Assembly: GCA_035560235.1 (NCBI GenBank)
Contig: DATMAG010000096.1
Span: forward strand, 1 to 23,596
DNA from: DASRDU01 sp035560235
GTDB lineage: Bacteria > Acidobacteriota > Blastocatellia > RBC074
Length of the DNA stretch: 23,596 bases
Direction: 5' to 3'
Position 1 is the stretch's first letter. Each line of letters opens with the position of its first letter. This document shows positions 7,569-15,784 of the stretch, piece by piece. The notes beneath the pieces are model-generated. The model worked only from the letters and a program-made list of their open reading frames with translations, searched no databases and was not told the origin of the DNA. Both the position numbers and the translations under genes were made by a program.

Positions 7569-9200
7569 ATGGCACCCGAGAACACGAAGGAAAACAGAGC
7601 CGAACGCATCAAGCGGGAGAAGGACGGGCTGGATGTGTGGGCAGACATCGAACGTTACGCCGAAACCGGGTTTCAGGCGATTGATCCCGATGACCTTGAC
7701 CGTTTCAAGTGGTACGGCCTTTACACGCAGCGCCCGGCAGAAGAGGGTTTCTTTATGCTGCGCATCAGAATTCCGAACGGCGTCCTCAGCTCAGAACAGC
7801 TTGAAACCATCGGGTGGCTCTCCAGGGTTTACGCCCGCTCGACCGGCGACATCACGACGCGGCAGTGCATTCAGCTTCATTACGTCCGCATCCAGGACGT
7901 GCCGGTCATCGTGCGTGAACTGGGGAAGGTCGGCCTGACCACGCAGGAAACCTGCGGCGATGTGGTGCGCAATGTCGTCGGCAGCCCGCTCGCCGGAATC
8001 GAGGCCGAAGAACTGATTGACGCGCTGCCCATCGTTGAAGAAGTGTCGCGGCTCTTCCTCAATGATTACGCGTTCTCGAACCTGCCGCGCAAATTCAAGA
8101 TTTCGATTTCGGGCAGCTCGCGCCCGCAGGAGCAGCACCAGATCAATGACATCGGCCTTGTGGCGACAGTCAGCGAGCGCGGCGAAACGGGCTTTGATCT
8201 GTGGGTCGGCGGCGGCCTGGGCGCAGTGCCGCACCTGGGCAAACGGCTGAACGTCTTTGTGCGCCCGCAGGAAGTCAGCGAAGTCATCACGCGGGTGGTT
8301 GAAATCTTCCGCGATCACGGCAACCGCGACAATCGCAAAAAAGCGCGGATGAAATTTCTGGTGGCGGCGTGGGGAGTCGAACGCTTTCGCGCCGAACTCG
8401 AAGCGAGACTGGGCCGTCGGCTGACAGAGAGCGGCGAGGTCGAAACCGCAGATGCGTCGCCCTCCAGGTGGCTCGGCGTCGGGCTGCAGAAGAACACTGA
8501 TGCCGACGGCAATCCTCTTTACTATCTCGGCCTGACAGTGCTGCGCGGGCGCATCTCCGGCGAGCAGATGGTCAGCGTGGCGGGCCTTGCGCGCTTCTAT
8601 GCCAGCGGTCGCATTCGCCTGACAAACACTCAGAACCTGATCGTGCCGGATGTGCCGGAGCGATTTATTGAAACGCTCAGTCGTGAACTGGCCGCGCTCG
8701 ATCTGCGTCTTGAGTCTTCGCCGTTTCGCCAGGGTACGGTTGCGTGCACCGGGCGTCAGTTCTGCAAGCTCGCGGTGGTCGAAACGAAGGATCGCGCCGC
8801 TGAAATTGTCCGTTACCTTGAAGGAGCCATTCCCGATTTTCGTGACGACATTCGCATCAGCGTGACGGGCTGCGTCAATTCGTGCGCCCAGTATCAGATT
8901 GCTGACATCGGGCTGGTCGGAGTGAAGGGACAGGAGAACGGCGAAGAGGTTGATTACTTTCAGATTCACCTTGGCGGCCAGCTCGGACGCAACGCGCGCT
9001 TCGGACGCAAGCTGTCAAAGCGCGTGCGCGTCGAAGAGGCGAAGTATTACATCGAACGCCTGATTCACGTTTACCGCGCGCAGCGACTCAGCGAGCGCGA
9101 ACGTTTCAGCGATTTCATTGCGCGACATGAACTCAGAGAACTCGAAACGCTGGATGAACAGCTTGCTTCAGCGCTCGAACTGGAAGAGGTGCTGCGATGA
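7569..9200 (+). CDS. sir: Ferredoxin-type siroheme reductase, probably assimilatory sulfite reductase
   Basis: The protein is 543 residues, in the nitrite/sulfite reductase family with siroheme and a 4Fe-4S cluster. The half-domain repeat is seen as K-W-Y-G-L-Y-T-Q-R (47-55) and later Y-Y-L-G-L-T-V. The cluster ligands are A-C-T-G-R-Q-F-C (Cys393, Cys399) and T-G-C-V-N-S-C (Cys435, Cys439). This cysteine pattern is shared by ferredoxin nitrite reductases and NirA/SirA-type sulfite reductases; sulfite is favoured because APS reductase and siroheme genes follow in the same operon. The reaction is the six-electron reduction of sulfite to sulfide in the cytoplasm. ATG 7569 has A-A-G-G-A-A-A-G upstream (7555-7562); an in-frame TTG at 7479 would add 30 residues but lacks a binding site. 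The stop overlaps the next start as ATGA. The operon has a long regulated leader. Confidence 0.88.
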   Translation: MAPENTKENRAERIKREKDGLDVWADIERYAETGFQAIDPDDLDRFKWYGLYTQRPAEEGFFMLRIRIPNGVLSSEQLETIGWLSRVYARSTGDITTRQCIQLHYVRIQDVPVIVRELGKVGLTTQETCGDVVRNVVGSPLAGIEAEELIDALPIVEEVSRLFLNDYAFSNLPRKFKISISGSSRPQEQHQINDIGLVATVSERGETGFDLWVGGGLGAVPHLGKRLNVFVRPQEVSEVITRVVEIFRDHGNRDNRKKARMKFLVAAWGVERFRAELEARLGRRLTESGEVETADASPSRWLGVGLQKNTDADGNPLYYLGLTVLRGRISGEQMVSVAGLARFYASGRIRLTNTQNLIVPDVPERFIETLSRELAALDLRLESSPFRQGTVACTGRQFCKLAVVETKDRAAEIVRYLEGAIPDFRDDIRISVTGCVNSCAQYQIADIGLVGVKGQENGEEVDYFQIHLGGQLGRNARFGRKLSKRVRVEEAKYYIERLIHVYRAQRLSERERFSDFIARHELRELETLDEQLASALELEEVLR

Positions 9201-9988
9201 GAAGATCCACTATTCAATCCGGCAAAGTTTATCTGGTCGGCGCCGGGCCGGGCGATCCGGGGCTGCTGACGCTGAAGGCCCGCGATCTGCTGGTGATGGC
9301 GGATTGCGTGATTTACGACTATCTGGTCAATCCCGAAATTCTGGCGCACGCGCCTGCTCACGCTGAACTGATTTATGTCGGCAAGCGCGGGAGCGAAATT
9401 TCGTGGACACAGCAGGCGATCAATCGCCTGCTGATTGAAAAGGCCGGTGAGCATCGCGTCGTCGTGCGACTCAAGGGCGGCGATCCGTTCATCTTCGGGC
9501 GCGGCGGCGAAGAGGCCGAAGCGCTCGTGGCCGCAGGCATCGAGTGGGAAGTTGTCCCTGGCGTGTCGGCTGGCTCTGCAGTCGCAGCCTGCGCGGGCAT
9601 TCCAGTTACGCATCGCGGCCTGAGCAGTTCGGTTGCCTTCATCACTGGCCACGAAGATCCGTCCAAACCGCAGTCAGCGATTCGCTGGGAGCATCTGGCG
9701 ACAGGCGTGGATACGCTGGTCTTTTTTATGGGCGTGGCGCGCATCCGCGAAATCACTGAGCAGCTGCAGCGGCACGGGCGCGCAGCGCAAACGCCCGTCG
9801 CGGTGATTCGCTGGGGGACTTACGAAGATCAGGAAATTTACGTCAGCGAACTGGCCGAGGTCGCTGACCTGGTTGAGCGCGAACGCGTCGGGGCGCCTGC
9901 CATCATCGTCATTGGTGAAGTCGTGCGACTGCGCGAACGGCTGCAATGGTTCGCGCCACAACTGATTACTGCGGCGCAGGCTGCCTGA
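9197..9988 (+). CDS. cobA: Uroporphyrinogen-III C-methyltransferase (SUMT)
   Basis: The protein is 263 residues, normal for stand-alone SUMT. It has every signature of the family: G-A-G-P-G-D-P-G-L-L-T (15-25), R-L-K-G-G-D-P-F-I-F-G-R-G-G-E-E (91-106), V-V-P-G-V-S-A-G (119-126), G-I-P-V-T-H-R (134-140) and the G-H pair at 151-152. It methylates uroporphyrinogen III twice with S-adenosylmethionine to make precorrin-2, the branch point for siroheme. It overlaps the sulfite reductase gene by 4 bp and is followed 11 bp later by the dehydrogenase that takes its product on, so here it serves the siroheme of the upstream reductase, not necessarily cobalamin. In Escherichia coli both siroheme activities are fused in CysG; here they are separate genes. 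Confidence 0.93.
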   Translation: MRRSTIQSGKVYLVGAGPGDPGLLTLKARDLLVMADCVIYDYLVNPEILAHAPAHAELIYVGKRGSEISWTQQAINRLLIEKAGEHRVVVRLKGGDPFIFGRGGEEAEALVAAGIEWEVVPGVSAGSAVAACAGIPVTHRGLSSSVAFITGHEDPSKPQSAIRWEHLATGVDTLVFFMGVARIREITEQLQRHGRAAQTPVAVIRWGTYEDQEIYVSELAEVADLVERERVGAPAIIVIGEVVRLRERLQWFAPQLITAAQAA

Positions 9989-9999
9989 AGAGGTTTGTG

Positions 10000-10662
10000 A
10001 TGCGTTACTACCCGATTCATCTCGATCTGCGAGGGCGCGACGTGCTGGTGGTCGGCGGCGGCGTGATTGCCGAGGGCAAGGCGCAGCAGCTGGTTTCAGC
10101 CGGAGCGTGCGTCACTGTAGTCAGTCCGACGCTGACTGCCCGCCTGAGTGAACTGGCCAGGCAGGGAGTGATTGATTACCGGTGCGGCAGCTTTATTGAA
10201 AACGATCTGAACGGCGTGACGCTGGTCATCAGCGCCACGAACGATCAGACGGTGAATGAGGCCGTCGCGCGGGCAGCAGCCTGGCGACGGGTATGGTGCA
10301 ACGTCGTGGATCAGCCCGCGCTGTGCAGTTTTATTACGCCTGCACTGGTCACGCGCGGCGAATTGCAGATCAGCGTTTCGACCGGCGGTGGCAGCCCGTC
10401 GGTTGCGCAGCGGGTCAAACGTGAGATCGCAGAACTGATTGGCGAAGAGTATGGCGAACTGCTCGAACTCGCCGCCGCATTGCGCGCGAGAGCCAGAAAG
10501 CAGCTCAGCGATTTTGCGCAGCGCCGCGAGCTGCTGCGTTCATTCGTCGAATCCGGTGCCCTTGAACTGCTGCGCGCCGGGCGGCGTGACGAAGCTGAAC
10601 AGATCGGCTTCGAACTGCTGCAGCAGGCCGCGCAGGCAGAACTGATCAGCGAAGCCATCTGA
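10000..10662 (+). CDS. sirC: Precorrin-2 dehydrogenase/sirohydrochlorin ferrochelatase (CysG N-terminal, Met8 type)
   Basis: The protein is 220 residues and corresponds to the N-terminal half of CysG. It has the NAD-binding strand V-L-V-V-G-G-G-V-I-A-E-G-K-A (15-28), the catalytic Asp in N-V-V-D (Asp104), F-I-T-P-A-L-V-x-R-G (111-120) and I-S-V-S-T-G-G-G-S-P (124-133). It oxidises precorrin-2 to sirohydrochlorin; Met8-type enzymes also insert iron to form siroheme, while pure dehydrogenases leave that step to a chelatase. Both are possible, but no separate chelatase gene is present here, which favours the bifunctional form. ATG 10000 is chosen because A-A-G-A-G-G (9988-9993) lies six bases upstream; the longer frame from 9946 lies inside cobA. 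Confidence 0.88.
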   Translation: MRYYPIHLDLRGRDVLVVGGGVIAEGKAQQLVSAGACVTVVSPTLTARLSELARQGVIDYRCGSFIENDLNGVTLVISATNDQTVNEAVARAAAWRRVWCNVVDQPALCSFITPALVTRGELQISVSTGGGSPSVAQRVKREIAELIGEEYGELLELAAALRARARKQLSDFAQRRELLRSFVESGALELLRAGRRDEAEQIGFELLQQAAQAELISEAI

Positions 10663-10673
10663 CAGAGGAATCA

Positions 10674-11378
10674 ATGAATCACGAAAAGAGATCGCTTTCA
10701 GAATTTGAGATCAGACAACTGGCGCATCGCTTTGAAAGCCGCAGCGTCGAGGAACTGCTGGAGTGGGCCGTGGCCTGTTTCTCACCCCGGCTCGTGATGA
10801 CCTCGAGTTTCGGCGCTGAAGGCATCGTGCTGCTGCACAAGCTGACAAGGCTGGCGCCGGACATTCCGGTCATTTATCTGGACACCGGATTTCACTTTCA
10901 GGAAACGGAGCAGTTGAAGGAGCAGGTGCGCGCACGCTTCAACCTGAACCTGATCGAACAGCGCGCCGCGCTGACCGTTGAGCAGCAGGCTCGGCTTTAT
11001 GGTGACAAACTTTACGCGCGGGACCCTGACCTGTGCTGCCGGTTGCGCAAGGTCGAGCCGCTGCGCGAGGCACTTTCAGGTTATGATGCCTGGATTGCTG
11101 CCCTGCGGCGCGATCAGTCTCCGACGCGCGCGCGCATCGGCCTGATCGAGTGGAATGCGCGGCACGAAATGATCAAACTCAATCCGCTGGCCGCGTGGAC
11201 ACGGGCCGACGTGTGGAATTACATTCTGAACTACGACCTGCCATACAATCCACTTTACGATGAAGGTTACGCGAGCATCGGCTGCGCGCCCTGCACCCGC
11301 CGCGTCAGGGCAGGCGCGCACGAACGCAGCGGACGCTGGGATGGAGTGACCCGGCTCGAATGCGGAATTCACCTCTGA
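10674..11378 (+). CDS. cysH: Iron-sulfur adenylyl-sulfate (APS) reductase, assimilatory
   Basis: The protein is 234 residues of the PAPS/APS reductase family. It contains the paired cysteines in L-C-C-R-L-R-K-V-E-P-L (Cys121, Cys122) and G-C-A-P-C-T-R (Cys204, Cys207), the four ligands of the 4Fe-4S cluster that mark enzymes using APS; PAPS-specific enzymes lack them. The catalytic cysteine is in the C-terminal E-C-G-I-H-L (Cys230). The P-loop-like S-S-F-G-A-E is at 44-49. It reduces APS to sulfite with thioredoxin, feeding the sulfite reductase at the head of the same operon, so PAPS and APS kinase are not needed. It starts 11 bp after the dehydrogenase with A-G-A-G-G-A upstream. No sulfate adenylyltransferase gene is in the window. 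It is not the PAPS-reductase-like BrxP of type 4 BREX, because it belongs to the siroheme operon. Confidence 0.93.
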   Translation: MNHEKRSLSEFEIRQLAHRFESRSVEELLEWAVACFSPRLVMTSSFGAEGIVLLHKLTRLAPDIPVIYLDTGFHFQETEQLKEQVRARFNLNLIEQRAALTVEQQARLYGDKLYARDPDLCCRLRKVEPLREALSGYDAWIAALRRDQSPTRARIGLIEWNARHEMIKLNPLAAWTRADVWNYILNYDLPYNPLYDEGYASIGCAPCTRRVRAGAHERSGRWDGVTRLECGIHL

Positions 11379-11856
11379 AATTCGGGGTGCCAGTTTGCTG
11401 GTCAAACCAGCCCGAGTCACAGCCGGACTGATTGACTTTCCTGTCGGGAACCGTGTATAACGACGCCGTTCTTGCGGTTAAGGATCAGCTCAAAGTAATA
11501 ACCAGGATTCAGAGTAAACGCCAAAAACTACTGAACGGACTTTCAACGAAGAACGATGAGCTGGCGGGATGGAAACGCAGGGCGTCATGCGAGGTCAGCA
11601 TACCGAATATTGATCCTTCGGTTCCTCATCCTCTCGCAATTTTGCCTCCATCCTGACGCTTTCACCCATCATTCAGGAAATTGTTACGGCAGCACAGGGC
11701 CCCGGTATGAATAACGTAACAGACCCGGATTTGCCGACTCCCTGGTCGCTTCTTCGCCCTGTAAGAGTTCTGACCGATGACCGGACTGACTGAGCGGCAG
11801 TATGTGGCAGGATTCAGTTCCGGCTGACTGCGCAAGCAGGCCCCCTGGCAGGCGCT
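11379..11856 (+). other. Leader of the sulfate transporter operon, no gene seen
   Basis: This stretch holds the promoter at 11432-11461 and then about 390 nt before the binding-protein start. I saw no convincing gene and no known riboswitch. Short frames exist (ATG 11560, 52 codons; ATG 11802, 25 codons overlapping the next gene), but none has a good ribosome binding site or a run of cysteine codons. The length is similar to that of the polycysteine leader of the preceding operon. Confidence 0.5.
11432..11461 (+). promoter_or_regulatory. Promoter of the sulfate transporter operon
   Basis: TTGACT (11432-11437) and TATAAC (11456-11461) are each five of six matches to the sigma-70 consensus, with an 18-base spacer. 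Start near 11468. It makes the transporter a transcription unit separate from the reductase operon, although read-through cannot be excluded because no clear terminator follows cysH. Confidence 0.6.
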
Positions 11857-12957
11857 GTGATATTTCGTCGTCATTATAAAGCTCCAGTAAGACCGCGTGA
11901 ATTCCAGCCTGCTGACCGGCGGGCTGTCATCTGCTGCCGCCTGGCAACCATCATTGTGGCGCTGTTGCTGACTCTGGGTGCTGCAGGCTGTCGCAAGGAG
12001 CGTCTGGAGGGAGCGGACAAGGTCACCATCACAGTGTACGGATTCAGCATCCTTCAGGAGCCGCTCGACAAGGAGATCTTTCCCGGTTTCGCCAGATGGT
12101 GGAAGAACAGATCCGGGCAGGAACTGATCTTTGCTTCATCGTTTGGCGGCTCGGAGACCGTGACCAATCAGATTCTGGCCGGAGCCAAGGCTGATGTGGC
12201 GATTCTGGCCATCGAACGCAATGCGGAAAGACTGCTCAGGGGCGAGGCGACCAGAACCGACTGGCGTGAGTTTCCGCACCAGGGAATCATCAATCGCACG
12301 CCGATGGTGATCGTGGTGCGAAAGGGGAATCCCAAAGGGATTCGTGATTTTGAAGACCTGGCCAAATCCGGTGTGAGAGTAATTCATCCGGACCCGGTTT
12401 CATCGGGCGGGGCGCAATGGTCGCTGCTGGCGCTTTACGGCTCGCAACTGGTGAAATCGGAAAAGCAGACCGGAAAGCGCGACGAGGCAAAGGCGATCGA
12501 TCTGCTCAAACGGGTCTGGAAGAACGTGATCGCTACCCCTGAATCCGCCCGCCAGGCGCGGACGCAGCTTGAGACGGGCTTTGGTGATGCGCTGATTACT
12601 TATGAAATTGATGCGCTGCAACTGATCAATCGCAGTTCAGCCTTCGAGATCATCGCGCCGCAAAGCACGATCTACAGCGAGCATCCCGTCGTGATCATTG
12701 ATCACGGGATGACGCCTTCCAAGCGCGCGCTGGTGGAGCTGTTCATCAATTATCTGTGGAGCGAACAGGCGCAGCGCACCTGGGTCAAATATAATTTCCG
12801 CTCGGTGACGGATGAAAGGCTGAACGAAGCGCATCGTAGTTTTGTCCGCATCCCGCTGCCATTCGGGATTGATTATTTTGGCGGCTGGGATCAGGCATAT
12901 CCGGCCATCATCGAAGGCATCTGGAAGAAACAGGTGCAGTCAGCAACCGCGCAGTAA
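11857..12957 (+). CDS. sbp: Sulfate/thiosulfate ABC transporter substrate-binding lipoprotein
   Basis: The protein is 366 residues with a GTG start (11857; A-G-G lies a few bases upstream). A basic N-terminus and hydrophobic core lead to L-G-A-A-G-C with Cys45 as the likely lipidation site, so it is anchored outside the cytoplasmic membrane. The mature part has the features of the Sbp/CysP family: V-Y-G-F-S-I-L near the start, S-F-G-G-S (substrate loop), D-V-A-I-L-A, H-P-D-P-V-S-S-G-G-A-Q-W in the middle and F-G-G-W-D-Q-A-Y near the end. It captures sulfate or thiosulfate for the permease encoded 3 bp downstream. Typical family members have a short secretory signal in Gram-negative bacteria; the lipoprotein form is usual in Gram-positives and several other phyla. 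Confidence 0.9.
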   Translation: MIFRRHYKAPVRPREFQPADRRAVICCRLATIIVALLLTLGAAGCRKERLEGADKVTITVYGFSILQEPLDKEIFPGFARWWKNRSGQELIFASSFGGSETVTNQILAGAKADVAILAIERNAERLLRGEATRTDWREFPHQGIINRTPMVIVVRKGNPKGIRDFEDLAKSGVRVIHPDPVSSGGAQWSLLALYGSQLVKSEKQTGKRDEAKAIDLLKRVWKNVIATPESARQARTQLETGFGDALITYEIDALQLINRSSAFEIIAPQSTIYSEHPVVIIDHGMTPSKRALVELFINYLWSEQAQRTWVKYNFRSVTDERLNEAHRSFVRIPLPFGIDYFGGWDQAYPAIIEGIWKKQVQSATAQ

Positions 12958-12960
12958 ATT

Positions 12961-13806
12961 ATGAGTACAGTCAGCAGCACCAGAAACGCAGCAGTCATCG
13001 GTCACGGTCACGATCTCGGCAAACCGGTCGGACTCGGACTGGTGCTGATCGCCATGATGCCGCTGGTCATTATGCCGCTGGCCTCGGTCTTCATTTTCGG
13101 TCTGAAGGAAGGGCCGATTCATTTCTGGGAGGTTCTCTCCGCGCCGGAAGCGCTCTTTTCGATCAAGCTGAGCCTGATTACAAGCAGCGCGGCGACCGTC
13201 TGCAACGTGATCTTCGGACTGCTTGCCGCGTATGTGCTGAGTAAGTATGATTTCGCCGGCAATTCAGCGCTTATGATCGTCATCAGCCTGCCGACCGCGA
13301 TTCCGACGGCGGTCGCCGGCTTTGCGCTGCTGCTCCTGTGGGGCAAGCATGGCCTGATCGGATATTACCTTGAACGGTACACGGACTTTGAGGTGATGTT
13401 CACGACGGCGGCGATCATTCTGGCGAATATCTTTGTTACTTTCCCGCTGGCGTTCGGCGTCATCAAGCCGGCGCTTGATAATTTCGACCGCAGTTATGAG
13501 GACGCGGCGGAGACGATGGGCGCTTCGCGCTGGCAGACCTTTATTTACGTGGTGCTGCCCAGTCTGCGCGGGGCGCTGGTGACAGGCGCGCTGCTGACCT
13601 TTGCGCGGTCAGTGGGTGAGTTCGGTTCAACGATTATGGTCAGCGGCAATCTGGCGATGAAGACGCAGACTGCGCCGCTCTATATTTTTACGAAATTCAA
13701 TGAAGGAGATGTTGAGGCCGCCAATGCGATTGCCGTTGTCCTGGCCGTCATCTCATTCGCAGTTTTCTCGTTGATCATCTTCACCAGAAATCGTCTGGAA
13801 AGATAA
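12961..13806 (+). CDS. cysT: Sulfate ABC transporter permease, CysT-like, the only one in the operon
   Basis: The protein is 281 residues with about six membrane segments (first near 24-47, others near 68-93, 103-127, 147-168, 203-225, 252-275). The cytoplasmic coupling loop, the EAA motif, is Y-E-D-A-A-E-T-M-G (179-187) ending in V-L-P (198-200). The C-terminal part R-S-V-G-E-F-G-S and T-A-P-L-Y-I-F resembles CysT more than CysW, where the usual text is T-E-I-A-P-L-x-I. It starts 3 bp after the binding protein stop. In most bacteria CysT and CysW form a heterodimer; here no second permease gene lies in the operon, so a homodimer or a partner elsewhere is needed. The CysT/CysW choice is tentative. 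Confidence 0.85.
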   Translation: MSTVSSTRNAAVIGHGHDLGKPVGLGLVLIAMMPLVIMPLASVFIFGLKEGPIHFWEVLSAPEALFSIKLSLITSSAATVCNVIFGLLAAYVLSKYDFAGNSALMIVISLPTAIPTAVAGFALLLLWGKHGLIGYYLERYTDFEVMFTTAAIILANIFVTFPLAFGVIKPALDNFDRSYEDAAETMGASRWQTFIYVVLPSLRGALVTGALLTFARSVGEFGSTIMVSGNLAMKTQTAPLYIFTKFNEGDVEAANAIAVVLAVISFAVFSLIIFTRNRLER

Positions 13807-13811
13807 ATCAG

Positions 13812-13860
13812 GGATGAAGCATCAGTGGCGGAAGGACTGGCCCCCGGTCGTGCTTCATCC
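13812..13860 (+). repeat. Perfect 10-bp hairpin between cysT and cysA
   Basis: GGATGAAGCA (13812-13821) and TGCTTCATCC (13851-13860) are exact complements with a 29-base loop. A second copy of CATCCTTCA follows. There is no T-run, so it is not a classical terminator. It may limit or stabilise the messages either side, for example to adjust the ATPase level against the permease. Confidence 0.6.
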
Positions 13861-13901
13861 TTCAGCCTCATCCTTCACCCTTCCCGAAAGTGAGGTACGC
13901 G

Positions 13902-15125
13902 ATGGCGAGAGAAGTGATGGTTACCCTCTTTCCTGAAACTCAAGCCTTCGCCGAGCGCCGCCCCGAGGCACGCGCGGCCCTCAGCGTCAGTCACCTGACC
14001 AAGCGGTTCGGCCCTGAACCGATTCTCAACGATGTCAGCTTTTCGGTTGAGGAGGGCGAAAGTCTCGTCCTGCTTGGCCCGTCCGGCAGCGGCAAGAGCA
14101 CCACGCTGCGCCTGATTGCCGGTCTGGAAAACCCCGATGCCGGGCAGATCATGATTCGCGGCAAGCGGGTGGATGAAATTCGCGCGCGCGACCGCAACGT
14201 CGGCGTGATCTTTCAGCATTACGCGCTCTTCCCGCAGATGACTGTGGCTGAAAACATCGGCTTCGGGCTGAAGATTCGCAAGGTCAGAGCGCGCGACCGC
14301 GAGCCGGTCATCAATCGCCTGCTCGAACTGATCGGTCTGGCCGATCAGCGCGACAAATATCCGTCGCAGATTTCCGGTGGCCAGGCGCAGCGTGTTGCCA
14401 TTGCCCGGGCGCTGGCTTACGAACCGGATGTGCTGCTCTTTGATGAATCGTTCAGCGCGCTCGATCCGCAGACCCGCGTTCCGCTGCGGCGTGAAATCCG
14501 TACCCTGCTGCGCAAACTCCGCATTCCTGCCCTGTTCATCACACACGATCAGGAGGAGGCGATGGAACTTGGCGATCACATCGCCATTCTCAATCGTGGC
14601 CGGATCGAACAGATCGGCTCGCCGTCGGATGTTTACAACGATCCGCAGACCGAATTTGTCGCCACTTTCCTGGGCGCAGCCAATGTCATGCGGGGCACCT
14701 GGCGTGATGGGCTGATTCATCTCGACAGCGATCGTTATCTGGCGCCTGTGACCGGCGTCCCGCCGCTCGCTGACGGCGAACGCGTCAAGGTCATTTTCCG
14801 CCCCGAAGATGTTTCGCTCGGTTCAGCAACCGGGCTGATCGAAACTCCCTATCATCTCGGTCGCGGCGAGATCACTGATGTCAGTTTTACCGGTGCAACT
14901 GAGAACCTGACCGTGCGCCTGCTCACCTACAGTCAGTCCGGCAACCTCGTCCTGCCGCGCGGTGACTCAGGGCGCAGCAGTTTCTCCTCATTCAACAACG
15001 GCTCAAATTCCGACTTCATCATCAAGGCTGTTCGCACAAAGTGGGATGCGCGCAGACTGAGATTGCGAACCGGCGACCGGGTAACCGTCGGACTAAAATC
15101 CTACAAGGCATTAGGCTCTGAGTAA
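13902..15125 (+). CDS. cysA: Sulfate ABC transporter ATP-binding protein
   Basis: The protein is 407 residues. The nucleotide-binding domain has Walker A G-P-S-G-S-G-K-S-T (59-67), Q-loop Gln105, signature S-G-G-Q-A-Q-R (158-164), Walker B V-L-L-F-D-E (177-182), D-loop S-A-L-D and switch His215. Residues after about 280 form the regulatory beta domain (R-P-E-D-V region) typical of CysA/MalK-type ATPases. The residue after the catalytic Glu182 is Ser rather than the usual Pro (D-E-S-F-S-A-L-D). I chose ATG 13902, with G-A-G-G at 13892-13895 six bases upstream, over GTG 13890. It couples ATP hydrolysis to sulfate import through the single upstream permease. The domain alone cannot prove sulfate rather than another anion; the binding protein supplies that. 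Confidence 0.92.
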   Translation: MAREVMVTLFPETQAFAERRPEARAALSVSHLTKRFGPEPILNDVSFSVEEGESLVLLGPSGSGKSTTLRLIAGLENPDAGQIMIRGKRVDEIRARDRNVGVIFQHYALFPQMTVAENIGFGLKIRKVRARDREPVINRLLELIGLADQRDKYPSQISGGQAQRVAIARALAYEPDVLLFDESFSALDPQTRVPLRREIRTLLRKLRIPALFITHDQEEAMELGDHIAILNRGRIEQIGSPSDVYNDPQTEFVATFLGAANVMRGTWRDGLIHLDSDRYLAPVTGVPPLADGERVKVIFRPEDVSLGSATGLIETPYHLGRGEITDVSFTGATENLTVRLLTYSQSGNLVLPRGDSGRSSFSSFNNGSNSDFIIKAVRTKWDARRLRLRTGDRVTVGLKSYKALGSE

Positions 15126-15560
15126 GTTGATTCGGCAACAGGTGAAAGCAGCAGGAGAAAATCCGGCTGCCTGTTGGAAGTTGTTGTCCGGCAGTCATCC
15201 GCTGAGGAACCGAATCTCAGTAGGAACTGACCGGGTCCATCCATAGCTGAACACATTCTTTTTACCTGTGCCGACTCAACAGGTAATTACCACAGGCCGA
15301 ATAGGAAAAATATCCGGAGGGCAGTCCGGCTGAATTCCGGATTCAGGATAAACCTCGCAGACTGCTGCAGCGCGGCTCAAAACACTGAGGTAAAACATTA
15401 AGGAGAAGAGTCGGACAAATCCACAGCCTCTGTTGAAAGCTTTGTACTGTACTGATGGATCAGAAGGTTAGAAGTTTAACAAATCATCAGTCTGAAACCA
15501 GACTGGAAAATTATTGCTTGACAGAAAACTGAAGTTTGTGGCAATAATATCGGCAATCTG

Positions 15561-15640
15561 ACTGTTGATGGGGTGAGGACATCAACAGTTTTCGAGCCGG
15601 CCCGCAGGTCCCAAGCCTGTTGGTCGGCTCTTCGGTTTTA
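15561..15640 (+). terminator. Two tandem hairpins with T tracts, terminators or a small RNA
   Basis: Hairpin A is a perfect 10-bp stem, ACTGTTGATG (15561-15570) with CATCAACAGT (15580-15589), followed by TTTT. Hairpin B pairs GAGCCGGCC (15594-15602) with GGTCGGCTC (15622-15630), and CAGG with CCTG inside it, followed by TTCGGTTTTATC. Orientation of the T tracts points to plus-strand transcription. They lie 435 bp after cysA, rather far for its terminator, so an independent small RNA is an alternative. Confidence 0.5.
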
Positions 15641-15756
15641 TCAGCGCCTTTTCTCCTGTCCTTTCATCCAGGAACCTGAAGCAGCCTCATCAGAAGAACA
15701 GTCAGCCCGTTTGATCGTCTGTCCGGATCATCTCTCATTCTGCGTTCAGGCTTTCG

Positions 15757-15784
15757 GTGATAGTGTTTTATCCCTCACTATCAC
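15757..15784. repeat. Perfect 9-bp inverted repeat with a 10-base spacer
   Basis: GTGATAGTG (15757-15765) and CACTATCAC (15776-15784) are exact complements. Neither strand has a T-run after it. It lies about 70 bp past the OPT gene end and could be a processing signal or a protein binding site. Confidence 0.6.

Noticed and set aside
7791..8969. Minus-strand frame of 392 codons opposite the sulfite reductase
   Set aside because: Exact antisense of a conserved gene with no motif; a shadow.
10674..11378. PAPS-reductase family gene as BrxP of the BREX system
   Set aside because: It is 6 kb away, in an operon with sulfite reductase and siroheme genes, and has the APS reductase cysteines; it is metabolic.
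15136..15240. Text resembling part of a cobalamin riboswitch (GAAAATCCGGCTGCC) after cysA
   Set aside because: The essential box with CCCGC-ACTGT is missing and no gene follows on this strand.
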